Program-made: the position numbers and the translations under genes | Assembly: GCF_025264625.1 (NCBI RefSeq) | Contig: NZ_CP093313.1 | Location: forward strand, 5,394,001-5,458,000 | Direction: 5' to 3' | Source: Occallatibacter riparius | GTDB taxonomy: Bacteria > Acidobacteriota > Terriglobia > Terriglobales > Acidobacteriaceae | DNA length: 64,000 nucleotides | Part shown: positions 52,715 through 62,132 of the stretch, in pieces | How positions within the stretch are numbered: position 1 is the stretch's first letter | Layout of the letters: each line of letters starts with the position of its first letter | The notes under the pieces: generated by a model | Told to the model about the DNA's origin: nothing | What the model saw: the letters and a program-made list of their open reading frames with translations, nothing else | The model's database searches: none

Positions 52715-53038
52715 TTATCCTTCTTGCCTCTCCTGAATCAGCCGATCCACCAGCGGAACCAGCTTCTCTCCGCTCCGCGGCAGCACAAATGCTGACGCAG
52801 CAGCGTCCCAATCGAGCTTGAAACTCGTCGACAGCGCCGAAATCCATATCTGTCGCACCGGCGTATTCGGCGTGATCACGAACTTCCCTGGTGGCTCGTC
52901 AAACAGAACATTTAGCACGCCATGCTGCTCCTCGACCTCAAACCCAGCGTCGTCTTCCTCTTCGCGCTCAATAAGATGGCGTTTAAGCCTGTCCAGTGCA
53001 GCCTCTGCGGCCCGGCGAAATTCCTGCTCGTCGATCAT
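52715..53038 (-). CDS. cyaY: Frataxin-like iron donor protein CyaY
   Basis: A 107-residue frataxin homologue that binds iron and modulates iron-sulfur cluster assembly at IscS. The acidic first helix (EFRRAAEAALDRLKRHLIER, then EEEDDAGFEVEE) supplies the iron-binding surface. The central strands VLNVLFDEPPGKFVITPN and VRQIWISALS and the closing helix VPLVDRLIQ are typical. Length matches the bacterial family. The ATG at 53038 starts the conserved first helix. Confidence 0.88.
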   Translation of the reverse strand: MIDEQEFRRAAEAALDRLKRHLIEREEEDDAGFEVEEQHGVLNVLFDEPPGKFVITPNTPVRQIWISALSTSFKLDWDAAASAFVLPRSGEKLVPLVDRLIQERQEG

Positions 53039-53326
53039 GGCCTCAGTTTAGCAAGCACCCCCGCTTGTCACTTTTCTGTCCCCGAATCAACCGCCCGGGC
53101 AGAACTGCGCATCTACCCCTTCAGTCCGTTTGCCGGGCGCGAACAAAGGGGAACGGATCGGGTAGTCATGCCAAATCTGTCAGTCTCACAACCCGATGCC
53201 ACTTCCGGTATCTTCCCTGGTTCCTCCCCGTTTTCTTCCGTTGTTCAACGCGCCCTCGCAAGCCCTTCACATCGCAGGCCCGATACTGTAGCCGATCCCC
53301 GATCCTTCCCGTTGGAGGACACCCGG

Positions 53327-54238
53327 ATGCGCGCAGTGTGGATTCTCGCAGGCATTCTGACCGCGGCATCTACGTGCTGCGCACAAAACCCAGCTCAGAA
53401 CTCAGTCCAGCCCGCCGCGACGGAAGACCCCGGCCGCCTGGTGCGCGAAACGGTCTACAACGAGCTGCAGGATCACGGCAAACACGCCTACTGGCGCTAT
53501 TGGATCAAGCAGCAGGGCGACAACGGCTCCCACATCACCGAGCAGGTCGAAACCGCCGACGGAGCCGTGAGCCGCCTCCTTCTTCAGAACGGGCAGCCGC
53601 TCGATGAAGAGCACGAAGAAGTCGAGCGCGCCAAACTGCTCAGTTTGCGCAATTCGGCCTCTGAGCAGGCCAGCCGCCGCCAGGCCTATCGCGAAGACGA
53701 GCAGCGCGTCGGCCGCATCCTCGCCCTCTTGCCCGACGCCTTCCTCTACCAGGATGCGGGCATCGAAAACGGCGCGCGCCACCTGCGCTACACGCCCAAC
53801 CCGAAGTACTCCGCGCACAGCATCGAAGCCCGCGTCTTTCATCAACTCACTGGTGATCTCTGGATCGATGTGCGCATGAAACGTCTGCGCCGGCTCGAAG
53901 GCCGCCTCAACGACGACGTCACCTTCGGCTTCGGCATGCTCGGCAAGGTCAACAAGGGAAGCTGGTTTCGACTGTCCCGCACTGCGGTCTCCGACAGCGA
54001 ATGGAAGACCGACCGCTGCGAAATCCACATGAGCGGACGCGCGCTGCTCCTCAAAACCATCGCCCACGAAACCAGCGAAACACGCGGCGGATTCGAACTC
54101 GTTCCTCCCGCCATGAGCTTTGAGCAGGGGCTCAAGGTCCTCGAGCAAACCGTAGCCGCGCACCAGGCCGCCATGGCCGAAGGACGTGTCTCACCCGCCG
54201 CCCTAGTCACCGCGAATCCCCGCGCCTCCACCCGCTAG
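53327..54238 (+). CDS. Secreted protein of unknown function
   Basis: A 303-residue exported protein with a signal peptide (VWILAGILTAASTCCAQ). The mature part has a basic-acidic helix (EEHEEVERAKLLSLRNSASE) and strand-rich C-terminal stretches (RVFHQLTGDLWIDVRMKRLRR). This resembles outer-membrane-lipoprotein-sorting-like hypothetical proteins of Acidobacteriota, but I cannot assign it. GGAGGACA lies 8 bases before the ATG at 53327. The longer frame upstream to 52922 is not supported and overlaps cyaY on the other strand. Confidence 0.65.
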   Translation: MRAVWILAGILTAASTCCAQNPAQNSVQPAATEDPGRLVRETVYNELQDHGKHAYWRYWIKQQGDNGSHITEQVETADGAVSRLLLQNGQPLDEEHEEVERAKLLSLRNSASEQASRRQAYREDEQRVGRILALLPDAFLYQDAGIENGARHLRYTPNPKYSAHSIEARVFHQLTGDLWIDVRMKRLRRLEGRLNDDVTFGFGMLGKVNKGSWFRLSRTAVSDSEWKTDRCEIHMSGRALLLKTIAHETSETRGGFELVPPAMSFEQGLKVLEQTVAAHQAAMAEGRVSPAALVTANPRASTR

Positions 54239-54308
54239 CGCTGCCCGTTGTCCCTGCCTCTATTCGCGTTTCCCAGTCTTTCTGTTCCCTGTTGCCTGTT
54301 CCCTGCCT

Positions 54309-56210
54309 TTACACCCAGGTTCTGACCCCAATCACTCCCCACCAAGCCAGGTACACCAGCGCAATCAACAGCGCCACTGCCACAATCCCCGAATACCACC
54401 GCACGCCGCGGCGCACTCCCTCACCACTCGCCGTAACCACTGCCCACGTGCTCATCAGCACCATCACGGCAAAAAGAATTGTAATGAGGAACAGCGTCAC
54501 TGACCACCCGGTCACGTTCCCCAGCCGCTTCAGTACGTCGCTTGACGCCCCCATGAACACGGCGCAGAACGCCACCAGGCTCAGCACGGCCAGCAGCGGA
54601 TACAACCGCATCCCGCGCTCCGCCGGCCGCCGCCTCGCCGGCATAAACCCGCCGATGATCCAGAACAGCGCATACAGCGGAAGCGAAATCACTGCCAGCA
54701 GAACAAATCCGGTCAGCACGATCTCGCCCAGCGCCATCAGCGTCGGAACTCGCTTTAACGTCTGACCCGCAAAGATGAAAACACCATCGCCATTCGGCGT
54801 AATCAGCGCCGCAGAAGCCGCTGGCTCGGGCGGCCCATCCTTGGGCAGATAGCGGAAGAACCTTCCTTCCACCGGCGCAAAATTCGACGCCGGCCCATTC
54901 ATGCCCTTCAGCGTCATCTTCCCGTCGGCAAACGAGACACGCGTCAGCCCAATGATCCGGCTTACAAAATGCGTCATCTCCTGCCGCGGCGAGTTCGGCT
55001 CGTACCAGCCCGCATAATCCGCCGCAAACGACGGCAGCGCCGCCGCAGCCGGAACCGCCGGCCTCTGCAGCTTCAGCGTGATGTACTTCTTGATCGCCTT
55101 CCCAATCTTGTCGAACGCGTCGCCATTCCCGCTATTGATCGAATAGAAATAGCCCACGCCATAATCCGGCATGTAGCTCATGTCGGTCAGCCCGCCCTCA
55201 ACGCCGCCGTTGTGCCCGTGATACACAAACCCGTCGTTGAACGTCCAGTAATTGCTAAGCCCGTATCCGGCCTTGAGCCCGTCCTTCGCCTCCCACGTGC
55301 TCACCGGGCTCTCCATGCGATCAATATCCGCCGCCGGAATCACCGCAGTTCCATTCACCGTGCCTCGATTCAAATAGAACTGCACATACGCTGCCATGTC
55401 ATTCGCCGACGCATTGATCGCTCCTGCCGGCCTCAGACTGATGTGCCAATATGAATACGGCGTCTTCCCGTCATTGTGATACAGCGTCACTGCATTCGCC
55501 TGCGGCAGAAAGTACGTCGCTGTCTTCATCCCAAGCGGATTAAAGAAATTCTGCTGCACGTAATCCTCAAATCTCTGCCCCGTTACCTTCTCCACGATGT
55601 AGGCGGCGACCGCCGGACCCGAGTTGCAATAAGACATCCGTGTCCCCGGACGCCACCGCGACACCCGCGACGATGCGCCGAACTCCAGGCCCGACTTCAG
55701 GTCCATCCCGTTCGCATTCAACGCATACTCGCGCAGGTGGAGATCGTCCCAGCCCGTCGTATGCTCCAGCAGATTCACCACGCGCACCGGATCGGTCGTT
55801 TCCCACTTGTTCTCAAACTGCACATCGGGCGCGAGTTTGCGCACCGGATCGTTCAGCGAAAGCTTGCCCTCGTCTGCCAGCTTCAGAATCGACAGCGAGG
55901 CGAAGGCCTTCGATGTGGACCCGATGCGGAACAGCGTATCGACGGTCGCCGGCTGATTGGCCGCTACATTCGCGAGCCCGAGCGCCCCCACCCACTCCGG
56001 CCCGTCCTTGTGCACAATCGCAATGGACACCCCAGGCGTGTGGGTATCCTTGAGAATCTTTTCAATCTGCTGCTTGAGTTCCGGAATTGACTGAGCCGCC
56101 TTCGGCTCCTCTTGTTTCTTATCCGCCGCAGCCATCGCGGCCGGCAATGTCGCAAGCATAGTTAGCGGCAAAGCCGCGTGCATGAGAGCAGCAACAAAAT
56201 GAATGCGCAT
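54309..56210 (-). CDS. Secreted serine hydrolase, beta-lactamase/DD-peptidase fold, with C-terminal membrane helices
   Basis: A 633-residue class C beta-lactamase-like hydrolase. The signal peptide (about 1-26) is followed by the SxxK nucleophile in FRIGSTSKAFASL and the tyrosine site in RMSYCNSGPAVAAYIVEKV. The third motif is less clear. After about residue 500 come three or four hydrophobic helices. Such fusions are found among penicillin-binding-protein-like esterases and peptidases of unknown substrate. The ATG at 56210 is chosen for its fit to the signal peptide; the frame is open to 56372. Confidence 0.8.
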   Translation of the reverse strand: MRIHFVAALMHAALPLTMLATLPAAMAAADKKQEEPKAAQSIPELKQQIEKILKDTHTPGVSIAIVHKDGPEWVGALGLANVAANQPATVDTLFRIGSTSKAFASLSILKLADEGKLSLNDPVRKLAPDVQFENKWETTDPVRVVNLLEHTTGWDDLHLREYALNANGMDLKSGLEFGASSRVSRWRPGTRMSYCNSGPAVAAYIVEKVTGQRFEDYVQQNFFNPLGMKTATYFLPQANAVTLYHNDGKTPYSYWHISLRPAGAINASANDMAAYVQFYLNRGTVNGTAVIPAADIDRMESPVSTWEAKDGLKAGYGLSNYWTFNDGFVYHGHNGGVEGGLTDMSYMPDYGVGYFYSINSGNGDAFDKIGKAIKKYITLKLQRPAVPAAAALPSFAADYAGWYEPNSPRQEMTHFVSRIIGLTRVSFADGKMTLKGMNGPASNFAPVEGRFFRYLPKDGPPEPAASAALITPNGDGVFIFAGQTLKRVPTLMALGEIVLTGFVLLAVISLPLYALFWIIGGFMPARRRPAERGMRLYPLLAVLSLVAFCAVFMGASSDVLKRLGNVTGWSVTLFLITILFAVMVLMSTWAVVTASGEGVRRGVRWYSGIVAVALLIALVYLAWWGVIGVRTWV

Positions 56211-56401
56211 GAGTGCACCGCCCCAGATGAGATTTAGAAATGACTTGCTGAGTCGGCCCCATCCTACACCCGCCCCACGCCACCCACCAGATAAAGGATC
56301 GGCGGCTGCGTTTTTGGGCATCGCAAGCAGTGTTACTTCCGGCTTGCCGGCGACAGGAGAAAGCCCCGCCACCGCACGTCTTTTTGGTGCATGATGACGG
56401 C

Positions 56402-57103
56402 ATGATTTCCTTCAAGTCGGCGACCCTGACTCTATTGCTCCTCTGCGTCTGCGTCAATGGAGTATCTGCCGTGTCGCAGCAATCAGCGACATATGTGAGC
56501 GACGGCCGGAAAGTGACTTACGAAATCTTCGGCCCGAGCGAGACGGGTCCTATGCTCATCCTGCTTCACGGAGCCAGCGGCCCCGGCGTCCTGCTCTACC
56601 GCCAACAGGCGGAGTACTTTGTCGCCCGCGGCTACACCGTGCTTCTGCTGCACTACTTTGACGCTTCCGGCTCAAACACTCCGTCGGACAAGAACTACGA
56701 GATGTGGCAACGAGCTGTAGCCAATCTCATTGAGGAGACACGCGCAAAACCTGGCTGGTCGGAGCGCAAGATATGCCTCTTAGGCTTTTCACTTGGCGCG
56801 TCAGTGGCTCTCGCGGCCGGGTCGCAGAATGTGCCGGCGGCGGCGGTCGCCGAGTGGTACGGCAGCCTGCCAGATGTGTTCTTCGAACGACGGAAGGGCA
56901 TGCCGCCGCTACTCATATTGCATGGGCAGCAAGACCGCGTTATCCCGATCGTCAATGCGGAGCAGGTCGCCCGCTTATGTGAAATGGAGCATTACGCGTG
57001 CGAGAGCCACTTCTATCCGGGCGAGGGACATGGGTTTGCCGGGTCCACCCTGACTGATGCCAGCCAACGCACGCTCGACTTCTTTACGCGCAATCTGAAA
57101 TAA
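56402..57103 (+). CDS. Secreted dienelactone-hydrolase-like alpha/beta hydrolase
   Basis: A 233-residue protein with a signal peptide (TLTLLLLCVCVNGVSAVSQ). The nucleophile elbow is GFSLGAS, Asp in GQQDRVIPI and His in GEGHGF complete a catalytic triad. The early loop HGASGPG fits the oxyanion region. Length and motif order match dienelactone-hydrolase-family enzymes; the substrate is unknown. ATG at 56402 begins the signal peptide; the longer frame to 56330 was rejected. Confidence 0.78.
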   Translation: MISFKSATLTLLLLCVCVNGVSAVSQQSATYVSDGRKVTYEIFGPSETGPMLILLHGASGPGVLLYRQQAEYFVARGYTVLLLHYFDASGSNTPSDKNYEMWQRAVANLIEETRAKPGWSERKICLLGFSLGASVALAAGSQNVPAAAVAEWYGSLPDVFFERRKGMPPLLILHGQQDRVIPIVNAEQVARLCEMEHYACESHFYPGEGHGFAGSTLTDASQRTLDFFTRNLK

Positions 57104-57128
57104 CCGGGCACATCGAATGCCGCCTCGC

Positions 57129-57356
57129 CTACGAAGACCTCTCCGTCGGAAAACTCTCCGTCCGCAACGATCCGTCGCGCTGCTTGATCAGCAACTGCAC
57201 CTTGCCCTCGGCCGCGTCCAGCTCCTGCTTACAGACGGCGGACAGCCCCACGCCCTCCTCAAACAGCTTGAGCGACTCCTCCAGCGGCAGATCGCCCTTC
57301 TCCAGCTGATCGACGATGACTTCCAGCTTTTTCAACGACTCTTCAAACGTGGCCAT
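57129..57356 (-). CDS. xseB: Exodeoxyribonuclease VII small subunit XseB
   Basis: A 75-residue XseB, the helical small subunit that assembles in multiple copies on XseA. The hallmark sequence FEESLKKLEVIVDQLEKGDL and PLEESLKLFEEGVGLS is present. A basic tail (TESFPTERSS) follows. XseA is not in the window. Confidence 0.9.
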   Translation of the reverse strand: MATFEESLKKLEVIVDQLEKGDLPLEESLKLFEEGVGLSAVCKQELDAAEGKVQLLIKQRDGSLRTESFPTERSS

Positions 57357-57500
57357 TCCGGGCGGCTCCAGTTGTGACGTCTCCTTATTCTAATGACTCC
57401 CCGCTCCCCTCCGCATTTTCCGCATCCAAGTCGAAAGCCGTCCCAGTCTCTACTCGGATCACCGCGCGCTAAGCATCGCGCCAACTAGAATGGAAGTCCT

Positions 57501-59984
57501 GTGAAAGTCTTCCGGGCCATAATCCGTGCGTTCCTCGCTGCCCCTCTCGCCGCCTGGCTCGTTTGTCTCTGCACCGCCGCGGCCGCGCAGACACCGGCCC
57601 CCGCACAGCGCATCTCCATCACCATCGTCGACGAGAACGGAGCGGTAGTCCCTGACGCTCAGATCACCATCCAGGAATCCGACAAACCCGCGCTTCGCCT
57701 CTCAGCCGACTTCAGCGGTCACGCCGCTTACTCCATCGCCGCCCCTTCCCCCTATTCGATCCGCGTCACCAAGCCTGGCTTTTACGAATCCGTCACGCAA
57801 GAGGCCGACCCGCTCGCACGCGATATCCGCATCGTCCTCACCCACGAGCAGATGCTCGTGCAGCAAGTCGACGTCTCCGCCTCGTCGGCTGAAATCGACA
57901 CCCAGGAAGTCTCCGACAAGCTCACCCTCGCGCTCCCCGAAATCATCAACATCCCCTACGCAACCTCGCGCGACATCCGCAACCTGCTGCCGTACTTCCC
58001 CGGCGTCGTGCAGGATCAGTACGGCCAGATCCACATTGCCGGCTCAGAAACCTGGGCCACGCTCGACCTGCTCGACAACTTCGACATCCGCTCGCCGATC
58101 AGCGGCCAGCTCGCCATGCGTTTCAGCGCCGACGCGGTCCGCTCCATCGATCAGGAAACCACGCGTTATCCCGTGCAATACGGCCGCAGCACCGGCGGCG
58201 TCCTCGCCTTCTTCACCGGCATGGGCGACAACAAGTTCCGCTTCAACGCAACCGATTTCCTGCCCTCGTTTCACGACGCCAACGGCATTCGCTTTGACAA
58301 GGTGGTGCCCCGCGTCACCTTCACTGGCCCGGTCGTGCGCGACCGCGCCTGGTTCTTCGATGGCATGGAGTTCGAGTACGACAACATCTACATCCGCGAA
58401 CTCCCCGAAGGCGAAAACACCAACCAGCTCGCGCGCGGCAGCAATCTGTTCCGCGTGCAGTTCAACGCCACGCCGCGCAACATCATCAACACCGGCCTCC
58501 TGTTCAACGACTACCACTCGCCCTACGACGGCATCGGCTCACTCACGCCGCGCTCCAGCACCACGCACACCGACATACTCGCGTGGCTGCCCTACATCCG
58601 CGACCAGCACACCTTCCACAACGGAGCACTGCTCGATCTCGGCTTGGGCATCACGCGCTTCCGTACCGGCTACGAGCCGCACACCGGCCCGCCTTACGCG
58701 CTCACGCCTGAGCTCTCACAGGGCAGCTACTTCGAAACCCTCACCAGCAGTTCGCAGCGCGTCGAAGCCAACGCTCTCTTCTACTTCCCACCGCTGCACT
58801 GGCTCGGCCGTCACGACCTCCAGGCCGGACTCGATCTCGACCGCATCGGCTACGACGAGGCCTATCAGCGCGACCCGGTCAATTACCTTCGCGAAGACCG
58901 CACCCTGCTTCGTCAGAGCACATTCCCGGCCTACGAGCCATTCACGCGCCACAACGTCGAGTCAGGCCTCTACGTACAGGATCGCTGGACCCCACGCACC
59001 GGCCTCCTGTTCGAGCCCGGCCTTCGCGTTGACTTCGACGAGATCATCTCCAGCCCCGTCGTCTCTCCGCGCCTGGCCGTCGTCTACTCGCCCAAGCGCG
59101 CCGTCAACACCACCAAGATCTCCGCCGGCGTCGGCATCTACTACGAGCACACGCAGCTTGAATACCTCGCCCGCGCACTCGCCGGCACGCGCTATGACAC
59201 CTACTACGCCGCGGACGGCATCACTCCCACAACGCCACCGCTCCCCACCACCTTTACCTACAACGACGAGTCGCTCAAAGAAGCTCACGCCCTCAACTGG
59301 AGCATCGGCATCGAGCACCGACTGCCTCATGCCATTTACGTCAAGGCCAACTACATTCAGAAAGAAGTGAGCCACGAATTTACGTATGTGAACCAGCAGA
59401 GCCCGGCACTCTCAGGCAACTACGTGCTCACCAATCGCCGCGAAGACGACGATAGCCTCGTCTCCATCGAAGCGCGCCATAGCTTCTCCGGCAACTACAC
59501 GCTCTTCGGCGCATACACGCACTCGCTCGCGCACACCAACGCGGCCATCGACTACTTCCCTTCCATTTCGTATCTCGGCCCGCAGCAGAGCGGCCCCCTC
59601 TCATGGGACACGCCCAACCGCGTCCTCTCCTGGGGATGGCTTCCCTTTTATGTGCCGTGGTTCAAAAAGAACTGGGACTTCGTCTACACCTTCGACTGGC
59701 ACACCGGCTTCCCGTTCACATCCATCAATGCGAATCGTGAAGTTGTCGGCGCAGCCAACGGCCAGCGCTTCCCGAATTACAAATCATTTAGCCCTGGCCT
59801 CGAGTGGCGATTCCACTTCCGCGGCATGTACCTCGGGCTCCGCGGCATCCTGGAGAACATCAACAACAGCGGCAACTACGCGACGGTCAACAACGTTCTC
59901 GACTCGCCGCAGTACGGCCAGTTCACTGAACCCTCCGGCCGCGCCCTGACCGCCCGCATCCGATTGATCCAATCGAAGAAGTAG
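57501..59984 (+). CDS. TonB-dependent receptor, Oar-like (second copy)
   Basis: An 827-residue outer-membrane receptor with a signal peptide (about 1-29) and a carboxypeptidase-regulatory-like region (ISITIVDENGAVVPDAQITI, about 33-115). A plug follows, with TSRDIRNLLPYFPGVVQ and HIAGSETWATLDLLDNFDI, then a barrel ending RIRLIQSKK. It is distinct in sequence from the 1164-residue receptor. GTG at 57501 is used. It converges with the metF fusion and stands alone, without TonB or ligand-binding partners. Confidence 0.85.
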   Translation: MKVFRAIIRAFLAAPLAAWLVCLCTAAAAQTPAPAQRISITIVDENGAVVPDAQITIQESDKPALRLSADFSGHAAYSIAAPSPYSIRVTKPGFYESVTQEADPLARDIRIVLTHEQMLVQQVDVSASSAEIDTQEVSDKLTLALPEIINIPYATSRDIRNLLPYFPGVVQDQYGQIHIAGSETWATLDLLDNFDIRSPISGQLAMRFSADAVRSIDQETTRYPVQYGRSTGGVLAFFTGMGDNKFRFNATDFLPSFHDANGIRFDKVVPRVTFTGPVVRDRAWFFDGMEFEYDNIYIRELPEGENTNQLARGSNLFRVQFNATPRNIINTGLLFNDYHSPYDGIGSLTPRSSTTHTDILAWLPYIRDQHTFHNGALLDLGLGITRFRTGYEPHTGPPYALTPELSQGSYFETLTSSSQRVEANALFYFPPLHWLGRHDLQAGLDLDRIGYDEAYQRDPVNYLREDRTLLRQSTFPAYEPFTRHNVESGLYVQDRWTPRTGLLFEPGLRVDFDEIISSPVVSPRLAVVYSPKRAVNTTKISAGVGIYYEHTQLEYLARALAGTRYDTYYAADGITPTTPPLPTTFTYNDESLKEAHALNWSIGIEHRLPHAIYVKANYIQKEVSHEFTYVNQQSPALSGNYVLTNRREDDDSLVSIEARHSFSGNYTLFGAYTHSLAHTNAAIDYFPSISYLGPQQSGPLSWDTPNRVLSWGWLPFYVPWFKKNWDFVYTFDWHTGFPFTSINANREVVGAANGQRFPNYKSFSPGLEWRFHFRGMYLGLRGILENINNSGNYATVNNVLDSPQYGQFTEPSGRALTARIRLIQSKK

Positions 59985-60022
59985 GCTCGGCAACCCTGTC
60001 GGGTCGCGCCGAATGCCCGAAA

Positions 60023-61879
60023 CTACGCCGACACCACTGCCGCCAGCACCTCAGCCGCCGCCGCATACTGATTCCGTGGCAGGCTCAACTGCACGCCCTG
60101 TACAGATGGCCGCACCGCCTCCACCATCTCCTGCGCGATGCGTGTGCCTTCCTTAAGAGCGCCGTCGCCTGTGCTCGCCTGCGCCATGCGCAACATGATC
60201 CACTCCGGCACTGAGACCCGCAGATCGTTCTTCATGAACTCCGCGTTCCGCAGGCTCGTCAGCGGCCAGATCCCCGCAATCACCGGGATCCGATACACCT
60301 CGATCCTTCGGATGAACTGCTCCAGCAGTGTCAGATCGAACACCGGCTGCGTAATCACATACTCGGCCCCCGCCTCCACCTTGAAGCGAAGCCTATGCAA
60401 CTCATTCTCAATATCCGGAGCCCCTGGATTGGCCGTCACGCCGATCGTGAAATTCGTGCTGGCGCCAAACGGATTCGCCCCGATATCGAGCCCGTGATTC
60501 AGAAGCCGCAACACATTCACCAGGCCAATCGAATCCACATCGAACACCGCCGTAGCATCGGGATAATTTCCCTGTTTCGGCGGAGCGCCTGTCATGCACA
60601 ACACGTTTCGCAAGCCCAGCGAAGCCGCGCCTAGCAGATCCGACTGGATGCTCAGCAGATTGCGGTCGCGGCACGTGTAGTGCACCACCGTCTCAACGCC
60701 TGTGTGCTCCTTGATCTGGATGCACAGGCTCTGCGCGCTGATCCGCGCCGTCGCCCGCAGCGAATCCATCACGCTGATCGCATGCACGCCGCGGCTCGCC
60801 AGCATCCGCGCGCCCTCAAGCTCATGGGAGCAGTCAATTCCGCGCGGCGGCATCATCTCCACCAGCGTGATAAACGTACCCTTGTCGAGCAATGCCCCGA
60901 ACCGCGACCGCTCTCCAATCTTCAACGGAGGCGTCTCGCTGCTGATCTCAATCACCGAGCCGGGATCCGTGATGTGCATTTCGCCCTCGAACGCGCGCAC
61001 CGCCGCGCGCATCGCGCGAATATGGTGCGGAGTCGTCCCGCAGCATCCGCCAATGATCTGCGCCCCCGCCGCCAGCGCCTTGCGCGCAAAGCTCGCCATA
61101 TACTCCGGCGAACAGAAATACATATTGCGCCCATCCACCGCCCGCGGAAGCCCCGCATTCGGCATCGCCGCAATTGGCAGCGAAGTCGCGGCGCGCATCC
61201 CTTCAATCGCAGTCAGCACCGTGGCCGGGCCAGACGAGCAATTGATCCCCACCGCATCTGCGCCGGCCTCTGTCAGGGCCGCGGCTGCATGCGCAGGCGA
61301 CGCCCCATCCAGGCAGTTGCTGTCGTCATCCACCGTCATCATTACCAGCACGGGATGATCCGGAGCCGCCGTTCGCGCCGCCAGCACGGCCTCGCGCGCC
61401 TGGTTCAGCGCCATCATCGTTTCGATGATGATCATGTCCACGCCCGCCGCAACCAGCGCTCGTACCTGTTCTTCGTAAGCGGCCCGTGCCTCGTCCAGGC
61501 CTGTCTTGCCCAGCGGCTCCAGCGGAACCCCCAGCGGACCCAGCGTTCCCGCCACCCAGACATCGCCGCCGTTCTTCTGCTTCAGCCCGTCCGCAGCCTG
61601 CCTGGCTATTCGTACAGCAGCCGCATTGAACTCAGCCACTTTATCGGCCAGCCCATGCCGCGCCAGTTGGAAGCGATTCGCGCCGAATGTGTTGGTCTCC
61701 AGAATTTCCGCGCCCGCCTGCAGATACTCCTCATGAATCGACAGGATCAGCGCCGGGTCTGACACGTTCAGCTCTGCATAGCACCGGCTGATAGGCACGC
61801 CGCGGCTGTTGATCATCGTGCCCATGGCGCCGTCAGCCAGCACCGGGCGATCGCCGATTAGCTCAGAGAAGGCAGGCAT
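60023..61879 (-). CDS. Bifunctional homocysteine S-methyltransferase / methylenetetrahydrofolate reductase
   Basis: A 618-residue fusion. The N-terminal ~300 residues form the homocysteine methyltransferase barrel with zinc-ligand sequences in GINCSSGPA and GGCCGTTP. The C-terminal ~300 residues form a MetF-type reductase that makes 5-methyl-THF (VEMMPPRGIDCSHELEGARM, then GVTANPGAPDIENELHRLRF and AEYVITQPVFDL). The fusion allows a linked supply of methyl groups for methionine. Such fusions are known in several bacterial groups. ATG at 61879 is used; the upstream 250 bases show no obvious SAM or cobalamin riboswitch by eye. Confidence 0.9.
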   Translation of the reverse strand: MPAFSELIGDRPVLADGAMGTMINSRGVPISRCYAELNVSDPALILSIHEEYLQAGAEILETNTFGANRFQLARHGLADKVAEFNAAAVRIARQAADGLKQKNGGDVWVAGTLGPLGVPLEPLGKTGLDEARAAYEEQVRALVAAGVDMIIIETMMALNQAREAVLAARTAAPDHPVLVMMTVDDDSNCLDGASPAHAAAALTEAGADAVGINCSSGPATVLTAIEGMRAATSLPIAAMPNAGLPRAVDGRNMYFCSPEYMASFARKALAAGAQIIGGCCGTTPHHIRAMRAAVRAFEGEMHITDPGSVIEISSETPPLKIGERSRFGALLDKGTFITLVEMMPPRGIDCSHELEGARMLASRGVHAISVMDSLRATARISAQSLCIQIKEHTGVETVVHYTCRDRNLLSIQSDLLGAASLGLRNVLCMTGAPPKQGNYPDATAVFDVDSIGLVNVLRLLNHGLDIGANPFGASTNFTIGVTANPGAPDIENELHRLRFKVEAGAEYVITQPVFDLTLLEQFIRRIEVYRIPVIAGIWPLTSLRNAEFMKNDLRVSVPEWIMLRMAQASTGDGALKEGTRIAQEMVEAVRPSVQGVQLSLPRNQYAAAAEVLAAVVSA

Positions 61880-62132
61880 CGTGCATTCATGCTACCTCAT
61901 TCCCATCCACCCGGACGCAACCTCCCCTTCACGCGGCCACCATGGTTGCTTTGTTATACTTGGCGAGTCAAACGCAATGTCGGGGACAGCTTTTTGACCG
62001 TTGACCTTCGCGTACTCTTCATCTGCGGGTACGGCGGACCTTCGGGTTCAAGGCGCCTCACTACGTCCAGTTCTACCGCGGCTGACCCAAGGCCAGCGGA
62101 TGCTGCAACCCATTCCGTCGAGGTAAGGGATT

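Noticed and set aside
61880..62132. Riboswitch upstream of the metF fusion
   Set aside because: No SAM- or cobalamin-riboswitch core could be recognised by eye; a covariance search would be needed to settle it.
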